DNA of 64,000 nucleotides, taken from the NCBI GenBank assembly GCA_001829315.1, contig MIAY01000001.1:62001-126000 (forward strand), given 5' to 3'. The position numbers and the translations under genes were made by a program. Positions 1-9,074 of this stretch are shown here, in pieces; within the stretch, counting starts at the first letter, position 1; each line of letters starts with the position of its first letter. Source of the DNA: Spirochaetes bacterium GWE1_32_154 (GTDB lineage: Bacteria > Spirochaetota > GWE2-31-10). The notes beneath the pieces were generated by a model, which was not told the origin of the DNA, did no database searches, and was given only the letters and a program-made list of their open reading frames with translations.

Positions 1-2225
1 TTAATCAACTTTCAGAAGAGTTTGATGATAGCCAGTTTTATTTTCTAACTGTTAAAGATGCATTTAATGTTAATAATCTGAAAATTCTCAATCAATTATG
101 TAAAGATTTAGAAACACTTCCATTCGTAGAATCTACTATTAATCTGTTTAACTCGATGGTAATTAGAAAAACAGGTGATACATTCACTATAAATTCAAGA
201 AAAATAAATCCTGATGTATTAACCGATGAAAGCATAAAAAATCTTGTATCTGAGCTGATTGATTTAAGAAGTTCACGTGGTGTTGTAATATCTGAAGACG
301 GAAAGTCGGCTGGAATAGTTATCAGATTAAAAAATGACTTTACAATTTCACGGAAAATCATGCATCCTACAGTAGAGAAAATAAACCGATTTCTCTTTGG
401 TGTTTCAGACAGTGAAATACAGGGTAATTCATTGTATTATACTGCTGTGATTGAAAAATTAATCTCACAGTATAGTGGAAAACTGGATATTAAGTTATCA
501 GGAGTCCCGGTTTTTGAGGCAAAATCAGAAGAGTACATGAGTCGTGATATGGTGGTCCTTATACTACCGGCATTATTTATAATGATTATTGTATTTTTCT
601 TTAACCGGCGTACTGTTCGTGCTGTTATATTACCGCTATTATCAATACTATTAAGTCTTGTCTGGACTATGGGGTTAATGGGTTGGCTCCGTTTGAAGCT
701 CAGTATGATAGGAATACTCATACCGCCACTTATTATGACAATCGGAAGTTCTTATACATTACATTATATTCATTGTTACTACCGGAATATCGGTAATTTT
801 ACAAATCAAAATGATGGAGTTGCTTTTGTAACAAAAAACATTATGCCTACGATAGTTTATGCGGGTTGTACAACTATGGCAGGGTTTGCATCATTCTTTT
901 TTGCGGATATTAAATCGACAGTAACTATGGGGATATTTATATGTGTAAGTATACTGATAACTTTATTTTTTACCTTATTTGTAGTACCCGAAATACTTCT
1001 TTTACTTCCGATGCCACAAGCGATAACAGATCATAATAAGGCACAAAAAACCGGAAAAACAGTTAGTTCTCTAATACGTTTGACGCTTCGTCTAAAATAC
1101 ATCTGGATAGCATTGTATGTATTGATACTTTTTTTCTGTATAATTAATGTGCGCAATTTAAAAATAGAAACTTCAACAATTGATTTTTTCAAAAAGAACG
1201 ATCCGGTTCGTGAAAATCTGACAGCCATTCAAAAACTTTTTAACGGAGCTATGCAATTTAATATAACGTTACGCTCATTAAACGGAAGCAATTTCTTTAT
1301 GACCGAAGAAGGAATCCTCGCTGCTGAAAAGATTCAGAATTATATAGATTCTAATGTGTATATAGGTAATCACTCAACTATGGGATTCAGCATGAGTCCG
1401 ATAACGTTATTGTATGATATCAGAAAGGTCATGAACGGTGTTTCAGCATTACCAAATCCGGCTCATCAAAAGAGACTTCTGTTAATTATAAGTGCACTTG
1501 CAGGAAGCTCAAAAGATATACGTTCGATTATTAAACATGATGGCAGTGCAATTACGATACAAGTTAGGGTATGCAGTGATAACCCGGAAGTTGCATATCT
1601 TTTAAGCGAAGATGATTTATTAAGACTTGAGGACATCCTTATTACAGATCTCGGAAAAATAGCACAAGACGACGCACGGTATGGGGTTACAGTCTGGAGT
1701 GAACTGCTTTTAACTACGAGAATTACAGGGTATCTTATTAAGGATCAGATTAAATCACTCGTTATTACACTTTTATTTGTTTTTATAATAACCCTGATAC
1801 TTTTTAGGTCATTACAATACAGTCTGTTATCATTAATCCCCTTGTCATTTGCTGTAATGTCAAACTTTATGTTAATGAGTATTTTTAATATACCAATAGA
1901 TGCAATTACTGTTACTATCTCAGCAATCGCAATTGGTATAGGAATTGATGATGCGATACATTTTCTTATAGAATACAGACGTTGTTTACAATCTGCACCT
2001 GATAGTAAAACGGCACTAATTCAGGCATTATCAGCAACAGCAAGACCGATTATATTCACTTCAATAGCACTTTCAGGCGGTTTTTTAGTATTTTTATTAT
2101 CATCATTTGTTCCGGTAATCTACTTCGGATTATTAATTGCTTTCTCAATGGCGACATGTTGTTTTGCAACTCTTGTAATACTGCCTTCTATTGTATCAGT
2201 TATAAGTGATGTAAGAAAAAATTAA
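1..2225 (+). CDS. RND/MMPL-family exporter, 5' end outside window
   Basis: The reading frame is open from base 3 to the stop at 2223-2225, with no start before the edge, so the N-terminus is missing. The visible part (about 740 residues) has a periplasmic-type loop, a block of about six hydrophobic segments, a second large soluble loop and a second block of about six segments, which is the duplicated plan of RND permeases of the MMPL/SSD type. The motif IGIGIDDAIHFL in the second block is the usual acidic proton-relay helix of this superfamily. Such proteins move lipids, hopanoids or other hydrophobic compounds using the proton gradient; the substrate cannot be read here. It is followed by the remains of an ABC-F gene on the same strand. 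Confidence 0.85.
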   Translation, partial: NQLSEEFDDSQFYFLTVKDAFNVNNLKILNQLCKDLETLPFVESTINLFNSMVIRKTGDTFTINSRKINPDVLTDESIKNLVSELIDLRSSRGVVISEDGKSAGIVIRLKNDFTISRKIMHPTVEKINRFLFGVSDSEIQGNSLYYTAVIEKLISQYSGKLDIKLSGVPVFEAKSEEYMSRDMVVLILPALFIMIIVFFFNRRTVRAVILPLLSILLSLVWTMGLMGWLRLKLSMIGILIPPLIMTIGSSYTLHYIHCYYRNIGNFTNQNDGVAFVTKNIMPTIVYAGCTTMAGFASFFFADIKSTVTMGIFICVSILITLFFTLFVVPEILLLLPMPQAITDHNKAQKTGKTVSSLIRLTLRLKYIWIALYVLILFFCIINVRNLKIETSTIDFFKKNDPVRENLTAIQKLFNGAMQFNITLRSLNGSNFFMTEEGILAAEKIQNYIDSNVYIGNHSTMGFSMSPITLLYDIRKVMNGVSALPNPAHQKRLLLIISALAGSSKDIRSIIKHDGSAITIQVRVCSDNPEVAYLLSEDDLLRLEDILITDLGKIAQDDARYGVTVWSELLLTTRITGYLIKDQIKSLVITLLFVFIITLILFRSLQYSLLSLIPLSFAVMSNFMLMSIFNIPIDAITVTISAIAIGIGIDDAIHFLIEYRRCLQSAPDSKTALIQALSATARPIIFTSIALSGGFLVFLLSSFVPVIYFGLLIAFSMATCCFATLVILPSIVSVISDVRKN

Positions 2226-2230
2226 ATCTT

Positions 2231-2547
2231 ACAATTGATACAAACATCCATACCGGTCTTTTCGGCAGAAATTGCTAGGGAAGATCTACACTTCTTTCAT
2301 TGATTGCACAAGATACTAAACCATTATCAGGGAATATTTCATCTTCTGTTACAGTTTCTATTTTTCGTAATCAAATTGACAATATTGATTCCATCATAAT
2401 GACACTACTTAAAAAATCGGTATTACCGAACCAAACGGTTACGGAAAGTCTGATCTGATACTCCAGGATGAGCCATTAAATTACCTTGATATTGCTTCAA
2501 GAGAAAAACTGGAAGATTTATTGAAAATGTATCCGATAGAGTTGTAG
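2231..2547 (+). pseudogene. Decayed ABC-F-type ATPase relic
   Basis: The 350 bases between the RND gene and the DUF89 gene hold no intact gene, but translate to pieces of an ABC ATPase. In one frame a damaged Walker A (GRNC-stop-GRSTLL, normally GRNGCGKSTLL) is followed by SLIAQDTKPLSGNI. After a frame change, ITEPNGYGKSDL resembles a second Walker A and runs straight into ILQDEPLNYLDIASREKLE, a Walker B/D-loop of the ABC-F type (normally LDEPTNHLDI). Two nucleotide-binding domains therefore seem collapsed by an internal deletion, stops and at least one frameshift. ABC-F proteins are soluble, ribosome-acting ATPases; this one cannot be functional. Confidence 0.7.
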
Positions 2548-2574
2548 AATTGTGATCCGTGCTTAATGTGATTA

Positions 2575-3450
2575 TTAATGTATCAGAATATTCATACTAC
2601 CTATAAAATTACCACTAATAGATGCGATTTTGGGACATTTTGCGATGAACAAATAAATAATTTTTTTGGATGCATCTTCAAGAGATTCAAAATTGCCCTG
2701 ACCTTTACTTATAATTAAATCTGCTTTATTATATTCATCAATAAACTGACTGTTACATAATTCAATGATGGTTCCGGGAATAACTGATCCGGATGATACA
2801 ATTTCAGCACTTTGTTCGATACCTGAGTTTACCGCATCAATTCTGGTTGCATCATTAATTATTGGTTTTTCCTTAACGGCATATATGATTATTATATGAG
2901 GGTATAATTTTTTAATCTCTTCGATAAGAATTCGATCAAAAACGGTTTCTCCGGCATTATCAGCTAAATATACAATCTGCTTTGCTGAACTAACTAATTC
3001 TTTAAATTGTATATAATGGAAGCATTTACTTTCTATTAATTCAAGTGAGTATTTTCTATTAAGTATTTTATTAATTTCTGCATCAATATCAACATAATAT
3101 TTAGCTCCAAAATCTATAATATTACCTGATATTGACATAACAACAGCAGCAAGAAGCGTGTCTTCAGAATCTCTCACTTTATTTTTTAATGTATCGTATA
3201 CTGATAATGCTGCAGCATTGCTTTTATCTTTTATTTCCCGATAAAAATCAATATCGCCAATTTTACTTTTAATTAACGAATAAATTTTACCAACAATTTC
3301 CGGTGGTGATAAATTCTTATCAGAATTTTCAATGAGGTAATCCACTTCAGTTTTAAGACACTCTTTTTCTTTGTCTGTACTATTTATTAAGCGGAATATA
3401 GAGTCCACCTGACGATACAAACAGGGAATACATTCATCAAAACACTTCAT
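2575..3450 (-). CDS. DUF89/ARMT1-like damage-control phosphatase family protein
   Basis: The 291-residue protein begins MKCFDECIPCLYRQ, with the two-cysteine N-terminal motif of the archaeal-type DUF89 proteins. It contains the family's metal and phosphate site motifs LADNAGETVFDRIL (about residue 163) and SKGQGNFESLE (about residue 249). DUF89 proteins are metal-dependent phosphatases thought to clear damaged phosphometabolites; the substrate of this small branch is not known. The start has a clear AGGAG site 7 bases upstream. It lies 24 bases downstream of the VCBS-repeat gene on the same strand, so the two may be co-transcribed. Confidence 0.8.
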   Translation of the reverse strand: MKCFDECIPCLYRQVDSIFRLINSTDKEKECLKTEVDYLIENSDKNLSPPEIVGKIYSLIKSKIGDIDFYREIKDKSNAAALSVYDTLKNKVRDSEDTLLAAVVMSISGNIIDFGAKYYVDIDAEINKILNRKYSLELIESKCFHYIQFKELVSSAKQIVYLADNAGETVFDRILIEEIKKLYPHIIIIYAVKEKPIINDATRIDAVNSGIEQSAEIVSSGSVIPGTIIELCNSQFIDEYNKADLIISKGQGNFESLEDASKKIIYLFIAKCPKIASISGNFIGSMNILIH

Positions 3451-3474
3451 ACAAACTCCTGTTATTTACGATGC

Positions 3475-4926
3475 TTAATTTCTTGTAATTATATAAAACC
3501 GGTCGTGAAGTATAAACACGACATCTTTCTTTCTATTTCCTGACAAATACGCAATTTTGAGCGATGCCGGTAATTCAGATGTATAGTTTTCAAGATTAAT
3601 TGTTTGTATCGTTTTGGTAGCATAATCTCTCTTTTCTGTTGAATATGAGTAATATTCAATTTCAGCAAATTTTTTCTTTTCATTCGGTGTAAAATAATAA
3701 AAATCAGGATAAACCCCTTTTTCATACTGATCAAACGGAATCTCTTCAACAAGTGAGGTGACATTTTCAATTTTAAAAGAGATCGTGAAAAGTTTTTTCG
3801 GTGTTTTATGAAAAACACCTTTGGTCTGCTTATACGAATAAAATGGAACACGGATATCTCCAGAGCCATTTAATATCCCGAAAATACTGATTAAATTAAA
3901 AGGAATAACCGGACATATCAATTCTTTTGAATCACTTTCATTGATATAGAAAAAATAGGGAAGACTCAATGGTATTCCTTTAATTACTATTCTTTCATTT
4001 GACTGTATAGAAAATGTACCTTTACCGAGGTAATAAATATCGCCGACAGCTTCAAATTGAATTTTCGGCATATCAAGATTTGCTGTTGATATAATTATTT
4101 CTTTAATTGAATCCTGATTGATATCATCAATAATCGGAAATGAAAATTTGATGAATGAATTGGATAAAAAATAAATATTGTCTTTACCAATTTGAATGAT
4201 ATTATTCAATAACCACTTTCCTTTACTATTTTGAGCAAAAATATTCATCGTTTTTGGAAACTTGGTAATAATCTCTTTTTTTCCGTCGCCGTCTAAATCT
4301 GTAATATGAATAATCGGCAAAGTATAAAAAATATAATGAGGATAAAACTGGCCGGGGATCATTGAGAATTCAAGAAATGTTTCTAAATTGATACTTGATA
4401 TTTTACTTAATGTTCTGGTTTCATAAATTTCAATTGCCCGGACATTTTCAATAATGAGTTCATTTTGTCCATCACCATCAAGATCAGAAATCATACACAC
4501 ATCAGATAATATTTCCGGCTGTGGAACAACTATTTCTGATTTAATACCGGGTTTCTTTGTATAAGTGTCTAATTTAATCCCGGTTAAACTGATTGTTCTA
4601 TAATAAAGCCCATTGCTTGAAAGGAAAACCATGTCGCATTGTGAATCATTATCAATATCACCTGCATCAAAAAATATTGTTGATTCCGGTACATTAAAAG
4701 AATCAGTAAGAATAAGTGATTTATCCCTCATTGTATACACATCTACTTTTTTACCCGAATTTGAAAATGATGCAATAATTATTTCATCAAAACCATCATT
4801 ATTAATATCCCGGATAATAGTATTTGTAATTCTCTGGTAGCTTCCGAACTCTGCCAATTGCCAGTTGTCACAATATATTAATTGTATTGAATAAAAAAAA
4901 ATAGTTACAAATACAGTTTTTTTCAT
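3475..4926 (-). CDS. Exported FG-GAP/VCBS-repeat protein
   Basis: A 483-residue protein with a short hydrophobic signal peptide (about residues 1-19, ending LIYC before DNWQ). It carries at least five calcium-loop motifs typical of integrin-like FG-GAP/VCBS repeats: DINNDGFDEIII, DIDNDSQCDMVF, DLDGDGQNELII, DLDGDGKKEIIT and DINQDSIKEIII. These usually fold as a beta-propeller displayed outside the cytoplasm. Cys19 lies near the signal peptide end but the context is not a convincing lipobox, so cleavage by signal peptidase I is equally likely. The ligand is unknown. It appears to be the first gene of a pair with the DUF89 gene. Confidence 0.75.
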   Translation of the reverse strand: MKKTVFVTIFFYSIQLIYCDNWQLAEFGSYQRITNTIIRDINNDGFDEIIIASFSNSGKKVDVYTMRDKSLILTDSFNVPESTIFFDAGDIDNDSQCDMVFLSSNGLYYRTISLTGIKLDTYTKKPGIKSEIVVPQPEILSDVCMISDLDGDGQNELIIENVRAIEIYETRTLSKISSINLETFLEFSMIPGQFYPHYIFYTLPIIHITDLDGDGKKEIITKFPKTMNIFAQNSKGKWLLNNIIQIGKDNIYFLSNSFIKFSFPIIDDINQDSIKEIIISTANLDMPKIQFEAVGDIYYLGKGTFSIQSNERIVIKGIPLSLPYFFYINESDSKELICPVIPFNLISIFGILNGSGDIRVPFYSYKQTKGVFHKTPKKLFTISFKIENVTSLVEEIPFDQYEKGVYPDFYYFTPNEKKKFAEIEYYSYSTEKRDYATKTIQTINLENYTSELPASLKIAYLSGNRKKDVVFILHDRFYIITRN

Positions 4927-4977
4927 TTTACAAGTATAGCGGATATAAAATACAAATTCTACAATTATTTATTAAAT

Positions 4978-6066
4978 TTATTCGACTAAAAAAACTCCCC
5001 GAACCATACCCATCCAACAGGAAAAAGGTAAATACCCCTTTTTAGCAGGCATAAATTCAACAATTGTTACTTCATTTCTTGGAATTTTAACTTGAATATT
5101 AGCATACGGAAATAGTATTGCATTCGTACATCCGGTCACTTCGTCTCCATAAATTTCCCAACGAACTTTAACCCCTTGCTTAATTTTCAAAACTTCCGGT
5201 GTGAATCCTCTATATTTAATGTGCATTGTAACAACTTGAACCGGTTCATTTGCAGTTATACTTTCTATCGCATTTGTTTTTGTTACTGGTTTGTTATTCA
5301 AAAGAGTAATACCGGATGTTAGCATCAAAAAACTGAAAATAATAATCAGAATAGCTCCCGCTCTTTTTAATGAAACAAAATATGATTGCTTTGCGAACAT
5401 TGCTGTCACACCAGCAATAAACAAAACCGGTAGTGTCCCTAATGCAAACAACGCCATATACAAGCCGCCTTTCATAAACGAGCCTGATCCTAAAGAAAAA
5501 ATCTGCATACTTTGAGTAAATCCGCACGGCAAAAAGAATGTTAACATACCAAGCGTAACCGGTGCTAATAATCTACTCGACTTTTTAAGTGATGACATTT
5601 GATTTGTTAATATCAGGGGCATTTTTATCCCGAACGCATTTATTGATGGAATTAAACCTATGATATGTAAACCAAGTAATAACATAATAAGTGATACAAA
5701 AATATTTACTGCAGCAGCTGTATGAGAAGAAATAATCAACTCACCTCCGAGTAAACCTAAAAGACCACCTAAAATAAAAAACGAAACTATTCTTCCGGTA
5801 TGAAACAGTAAATTTGGTTTTAAAAGGGCAAAATACTGATTTTCTTTGCTATCTACTTTCCATGTTACCGCAAATGCGATTACAATCGAACCGACCACAG
5901 CAAAACACGAACTCAGTGAAGCAATGACACCGGTGAAAAAAGCCATCGGATAATTAAGTATATCACCGGTTTTATCAAAGATTCGTAATAGACCGGAAAA
6001 TTCCAGAAAATAAAAGATTCCTAGGATTATTCCGGCAATTAATAACGGAATAATCCATTCTATCAA
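4978..6066 (-). CDS. SafE/TauE-like membrane protein with C-terminal cupredoxin domain
   Basis: The 362-residue protein has about seven membrane segments over residues 1-250, including ASLSSCFAVVGSIVIAF and LAPVTLGMLTFFLPCGFTQS, the duplicated cysteine-bearing helices of the DsbD/UreH/SafE-like group. A soluble C-terminal domain (about residues 275-362) looks like a cupredoxin: GCTNAILFPYA and FSCWMGMVRG supply Cys and Met ligands. The gene overlaps copZ by 4 bases and is last in a CsoR-controlled operon, so a role in copper relocation or export across the membrane is the natural inference. The transported species is not proven; sulfite-exporter labels come only from distant family membership. 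Confidence 0.75.
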   Translation of the reverse strand: MIEWIIPLLIAGIILGIFYFLEFSGLLRIFDKTGDILNYPMAFFTGVIASLSSCFAVVGSIVIAFAVTWKVDSKENQYFALLKPNLLFHTGRIVSFFILGGLLGLLGGELIISSHTAAAVNIFVSLIMLLLGLHIIGLIPSINAFGIKMPLILTNQMSSLKKSSRLLAPVTLGMLTFFLPCGFTQSMQIFSLGSGSFMKGGLYMALFALGTLPVLFIAGVTAMFAKQSYFVSLKRAGAILIIIFSFLMLTSGITLLNNKPVTKTNAIESITANEPVQVVTMHIKYRGFTPEVLKIKQGVKVRWEIYGDEVTGCTNAILFPYANIQVKIPRNEVTIVEFMPAKKGYLPFSCWMGMVRGVFLVE

Positions 6067-6293
6067 TTTAAATTCAGTTTTTTTTTATCTATAATAGAAA
6101 ATCCAAACGGTTGAATTAATGTGTCAAGTTCATGTAAATCCAGTTCATCTGATGAATATTCAATAACAGCCTCTTTTTTGCCAAGATCAATATCAACAGA
6201 ATGAATTGTTTCAATTTTAGCAAATTCATCTTTTATTAGTTTTACACAAGAACCACAGTGCATACCGTTAATTGTAATTGTTTTTGTTTTCAT
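6063..6293 (-). CDS. copZ: Copper chaperone CopZ (HMA domain)
   Basis: A 76-residue single heavy-metal-associated domain with the metal site GMHCGSC near the N-terminus (Cys13 and Cys16). Small proteins of this type carry Cu(I) in the cytoplasm and pass it to CopA. The start codon lies 1 base after the csoR stop, and its own end overlaps the next gene by 4 bases, which indicates translational coupling in a copA-csoR-copZ-safE operon. Confidence 0.9.
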   Translation of the reverse strand: MKTKTITINGMHCGSCVKLIKDEFAKIETIHSVDIDLGKKEAVIEYSSDELDLHELDTLIQPFGFSIIDKKKLNLN

Positions 6294-6294
6294 T

Positions 6295-6570
6295 TTATTT
6301 CTCCATATAGGTATCGAGAATCATAATAATTTCCTCGATTTTTTCATTACCATGACCTTCAACTATTGCATCTTTAACACATGTTGCAAGATGTTGTTTC
6401 AAAATAATCGAATTAGCTTTTTTTAATAACCCGATTACCGAAAGCATTTGTTTTGACACATCAATACAATAACGCTCATCATTTATCATATTAATTATGC
6501 CCTCAATTTGACCTTTCGCAACTTTCAAGGTGTTAACCGCTTGTTTAGTTTCACATGAGTTACAATTCAT
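6295..6570 (-). CDS. csoR: Copper-sensing repressor CsoR
   Basis: The 91-residue all-helical protein belongs to the CsoR/RcnR (DUF156) family. The Cu(I)-binding triad Cys-His-Cys is present as C35 (in RYCIDV), H60 and C64 (in KQHLATC), which separates copper sensors from persulfide or nickel sensors of the family. Cu(I) binding releases the tetramer from DNA. It is encoded between copA and copZ, 9 bases after copA, and a matching G/C-rich dyad lies at 8866-8889 in front of copA, so autorepression of the operon is likely. Confidence 0.9.
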   Translation of the reverse strand: MNCNSCETKQAVNTLKVAKGQIEGIINMINDERYCIDVSKQMLSVIGLLKKANSIILKQHLATCVKDAIVEGHGNEKIEEIIMILDTYMEK

Positions 6571-6579
6571 ACATTCCCC

Positions 6580-8850
6580 TTATCGAATTTTTAAATACCG
6601 CAATCTTAATGCGTTCATAACAACAGAAACAGAACTCATTGACATAGCACCTCCCGCCAGCATTGGATTTAATTGAGGTCCTCCAAAAATAAATAATGCT
6701 CCGGCAGCAATTGGAATCAAAATAATATTATACGCAAACGCCCAGAATAAATTCTGTTTTATAGTCCTGATCGTTAACCTTGATAACTCAAGTGCTTTTA
6801 TTACATCAAGTAAATCTGAATGTATAAGTACAATATCAGCTGATTCTATTGCTACATCAGTACCACTTCCAATTGCAATTCCCAGGTCAGCGGCCGTAAG
6901 AGCCGGTGCATCATTAATGCCGTCACCAACCATCGCCACCCGATTACCGGATTCTTTTAGCGTGTAAATTTCATTTGATTTTTCATCCGGTAACACTTCA
7001 GCTATTACCCGGTCTATGCCTGCTTCTTTTGCTATTGCGTCTGCTGTTCTCTTATTATCACCGGTAAGCATTATTGTTGTTATACCACGTGCTTTGAGTT
7101 TGGCAACCGCTTGTGTCGAACTCTTTTTAAGCGTATCCATGCACGCTATCAGACCTGCAAGTTCACCATGTATTGATAAACATATAACTGTTTTTCCCTG
7201 TTCTTCCATTCGGTTAATCTGTCGTATAACATTTTCTTTATCATCGATTTGAATACTATTCTGTTCAAGAAAAACCATTTTACCAACTAAAATGCGTACA
7301 CTCTCCTTAACCATACCCGATACACCATACCCGGGAATTGCAAGAAAATCAGTAACATTCAGTAATTCTATTTTTCTATCTTTTGCGGCTTTAACCAAAG
7401 CATCAGCGAGTGGATGTTCTGATTTCTTTTCAATACTTGCTGCTGTTTGCAGAATTTCATCCTGAGTACGATTTTTAAAAGTTATGATATCAGTAACCTC
7501 GGGTTCGCCGTTGGTTAATGTTCCGGTTTTATCAAAAACAATTGTGTCAATTTTATGAGCTGTTTCAAGCGCTTCCCCGCTTTTTATAAGAATCCCTATT
7601 TCAGCGCCACGTCCCATTCCTACAATTAATGCTGTGGGTGTTGCCAAACCTAATGCACACGGACAGGCAATAACTAATACTGCCGTGAATATTTTAAGTG
7701 CAAAAACAGCATCCTGACCTGCAACCAGCCAACCTAAAGCTGAAAAAATAGCAACAATGATGATAACCGGAACAAAATATCCGGAAACTATATCGGCAAG
7801 ATGTGCAATTGGTGCTTTTGAACTTTGTGCATCTTCAATCAGTTTGATAATTTGAGCTAAAGCCGTTTCTTTCCCTACTTTTTCGACTTTAAATATAACA
7901 GAACCGTTTTTATTGAAACTCGCCCCAATGACTTTATCACCGACAACTTTTTCAACCGGAATACTCTCCCCGGTTAACATGGATTCATCAATCGAAGTTG
8001 TACCCTCAACAACAACACCATCAACAGCAATACGCTCACCGGGTTTTACTATAACCAAATCACCTTTGACTAAATCTTTAACAGCAACTTCTTTTTCCAC
8101 ATCGTTTACTATAACCGTTGCTGTTTTTGGTGAAAGTCTAAGAAGTTTTTTTATTGCCTGGGATGTTTTGTTCTTGGATGATGATTCAAGTGTTTTTCCA
8201 AGTAAAATCAGCGTTATAATTACACCGGTAGTTTCATAATATAATGAATTAACATATTTAAATTCATGAAGTAAAATTTGTATTGTTGAAAAAATACTAT
8301 ATAAAAAAGCAGCAGAAGTTCCAATCATTATTAATGTATCCATAGTAAGAGAGCGATTAAAAAATGATTTTATTCCATTAATATAAAATCTTCTACCTAT
8401 AAACATTATAGGAAGCACAAGTGTTAACTCCACTAATGCATACAAAAGAGGAAAATGCATCGGATGTAACCAATCCGGAAAAGGAAGTTTTATAATCGAA
8501 AGCATCGGTACCATCGCAATATAAAAAAGAGGTATTGTAAACAATAAGCTGATTGCAAACACCAACCACATTCTGTTCATTTCTTTTTGCTTCTTATCAG
8601 CGTCGCTATCCGAATCAGCTTCAGATTCATCTATTCCTGGTTTAAAACCCGCTTTTATAATTGCCGCTTCGAGATCTGAAATGGACACTTTTTTTGGATC
8701 ATACGTAATAAATGATTTTTCATTTGCAAGATTTACTGCAACATTGTCAACTCCATCGATAGCCCTAATGCTTTTTTCAATCATAAACACACACGATGCG
8801 CAATGCATACCTTCAATTGGTATAATTGTTTCATTATTTTCCGGTTTCAT
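6580..8850 (-). CDS. copA: Cu(I)-exporting P1B-type ATPase CopA
   Basis: About 756 residues from the ATG at 8850, which I prefer to an in-frame upstream ATG at 8877 because AAAGGTGGT precedes it at normal spacing and the upstream codons would overlap the operator. Order: one N-terminal HMA domain (GMHCASC), about eight membrane helices with the Cu(I) site [12 protein letters not shown], the phosphorylation motif DKTGTLT and the hinge [14 protein letters not shown]. The C-terminal helix has the [15 protein letters not shown] stretch typical of copper pumps. It exports cytosolic Cu(I) and is the first gene of the copper operon. Confidence 0.95.
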   Translation of the reverse strand: MKPENNETIIPIEGMHCASCVFMIEKSIRAIDGVDNVAVNLANEKSFITYDPKKVSISDLEAAIIKAGFKPGIDESEADSDSDADKKQKEMNRMWLVFAISLLFTIPLFYIAMVPMLSIIKLPFPDWLHPMHFPLLYALVELTLVLPIMFIGRRFYINGIKSFFNRSLTMDTLIMIGTSAAFLYSIFSTIQILLHEFKYVNSLYYETTGVIITLILLGKTLESSSKNKTSQAIKKLLRLSPKTATVIVNDVEKEVAVKDLVKGDLVIVKPGERIAVDGVVVEGTTSIDESMLTGESIPVEKVVGDKVIGASFNKNGSVIFKVEKVGKETALAQIIKLIEDAQSSKAPIAHLADIVSGYFVPVIIIVAIFSALGWLVAGQDAVFALKIFTAVLVIACPCALGLATPTALIVGMGRGAEIGILIKSGEALETAHKIDTIVFDKTGTLTNGEPEVTDIITFKNRTQDEILQTAASIEKKSEHPLADALVKAAKDRKIELLNVTDFLAIPGYGVSGMVKESVRILVGKMVFLEQNSIQIDDKENVIRQINRMEEQGKTVICLSIHGELAGLIACMDTLKKSSTQAVAKLKARGITTIMLTGDNKRTADAIAKEAGIDRVIAEVLPDEKSNEIYTLKESGNRVAMVGDGINDAPALTAADLGIAIGSGTDVAIESADIVLIHSDLLDVIKALELSRLTIRTIKQNLFWAFAYNIILIPIAAGALFIFGGPQLNPMLAGGAMSMSSVSVVMNALRLRYLKIR

Positions 8851-8865
8851 ATTAGTACCACCTTT

Positions 8866-8889
8866 CACCCACCCCACCGGGGGTGTATT
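8866..8889 (-). promoter_or_regulatory. CsoR-type operator in front of copA
   Basis: The minus strand reads TACACCCCCGGTGGGGTGGG, a C-tract/G-tract dyad of the kind bound by CsoR repressors. It is between the predicted -10 box and the copA ribosome site, overlapping the likely transcription start, in a region otherwise almost pure A+T. The csoR gene lies in the same operon. Binding itself is inferred. Confidence 0.7.
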
Positions 8890-8892
8890 AAT

Positions 8893-8921
8893 AATATATA
8901 TCTAAAAATAAAAAAAAACAA
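8893..8921 (-). promoter_or_regulatory. Predicted sigma-70 promoter of the copper operon
   Basis: On the minus strand TTGTTT (8916-8921) is followed after 17 bases by TATATT (8893-8898). The predicted start point falls inside the CsoR-like dyad, as expected for a repressor-controlled promoter. Confidence 0.5.
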
Positions 8922-8977
8922 CTTTTATTAATGATTAAACACTCATTAATTATTTATGAAAGTAAAAAACCTCATAC

Positions 8978-9006
8978 TTGACATTAGAAAATATAAAATG
9001 TAATAA
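8978..9006 (+). promoter_or_regulatory. Predicted sigma-70 promoter of the mmeI-like gene
   Basis: A consensus TTGACA at 8978-8983 is followed after 17 bases by TAATAA at 9001-9006, about 70 bases before the likely start codon. The -10 region overlaps the first of two near-identical 17-base direct repeats. Confidence 0.5.
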
Positions 9007-9033
9007 TTTAATAAAAATATAAAATTTAATAAT
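8991..9033 (+). repeat. Two 17-base direct repeats in the mmeI-like leader
   Basis: ATATAAAATGTAATAAT (8991-9007) recurs as ATATAAAATTTAATAAT (9017-9033) with one difference and a 26-base period. The first copy covers the predicted -10 box. It may be a binding site or only a chance product of A+T-rich sequence. Confidence 0.4.
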
Positions 9034-9074
9034 ATAACGCTATTGCAATTTCTTATACATAAATGGTGGATAAT

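Noticed and set aside
8991-9033. CRISPR-like short repeats
   Set aside because: Only two units in A+T-rich DNA, no regular spacers, no cas genes; no CRISPR array is visible anywhere in the window.
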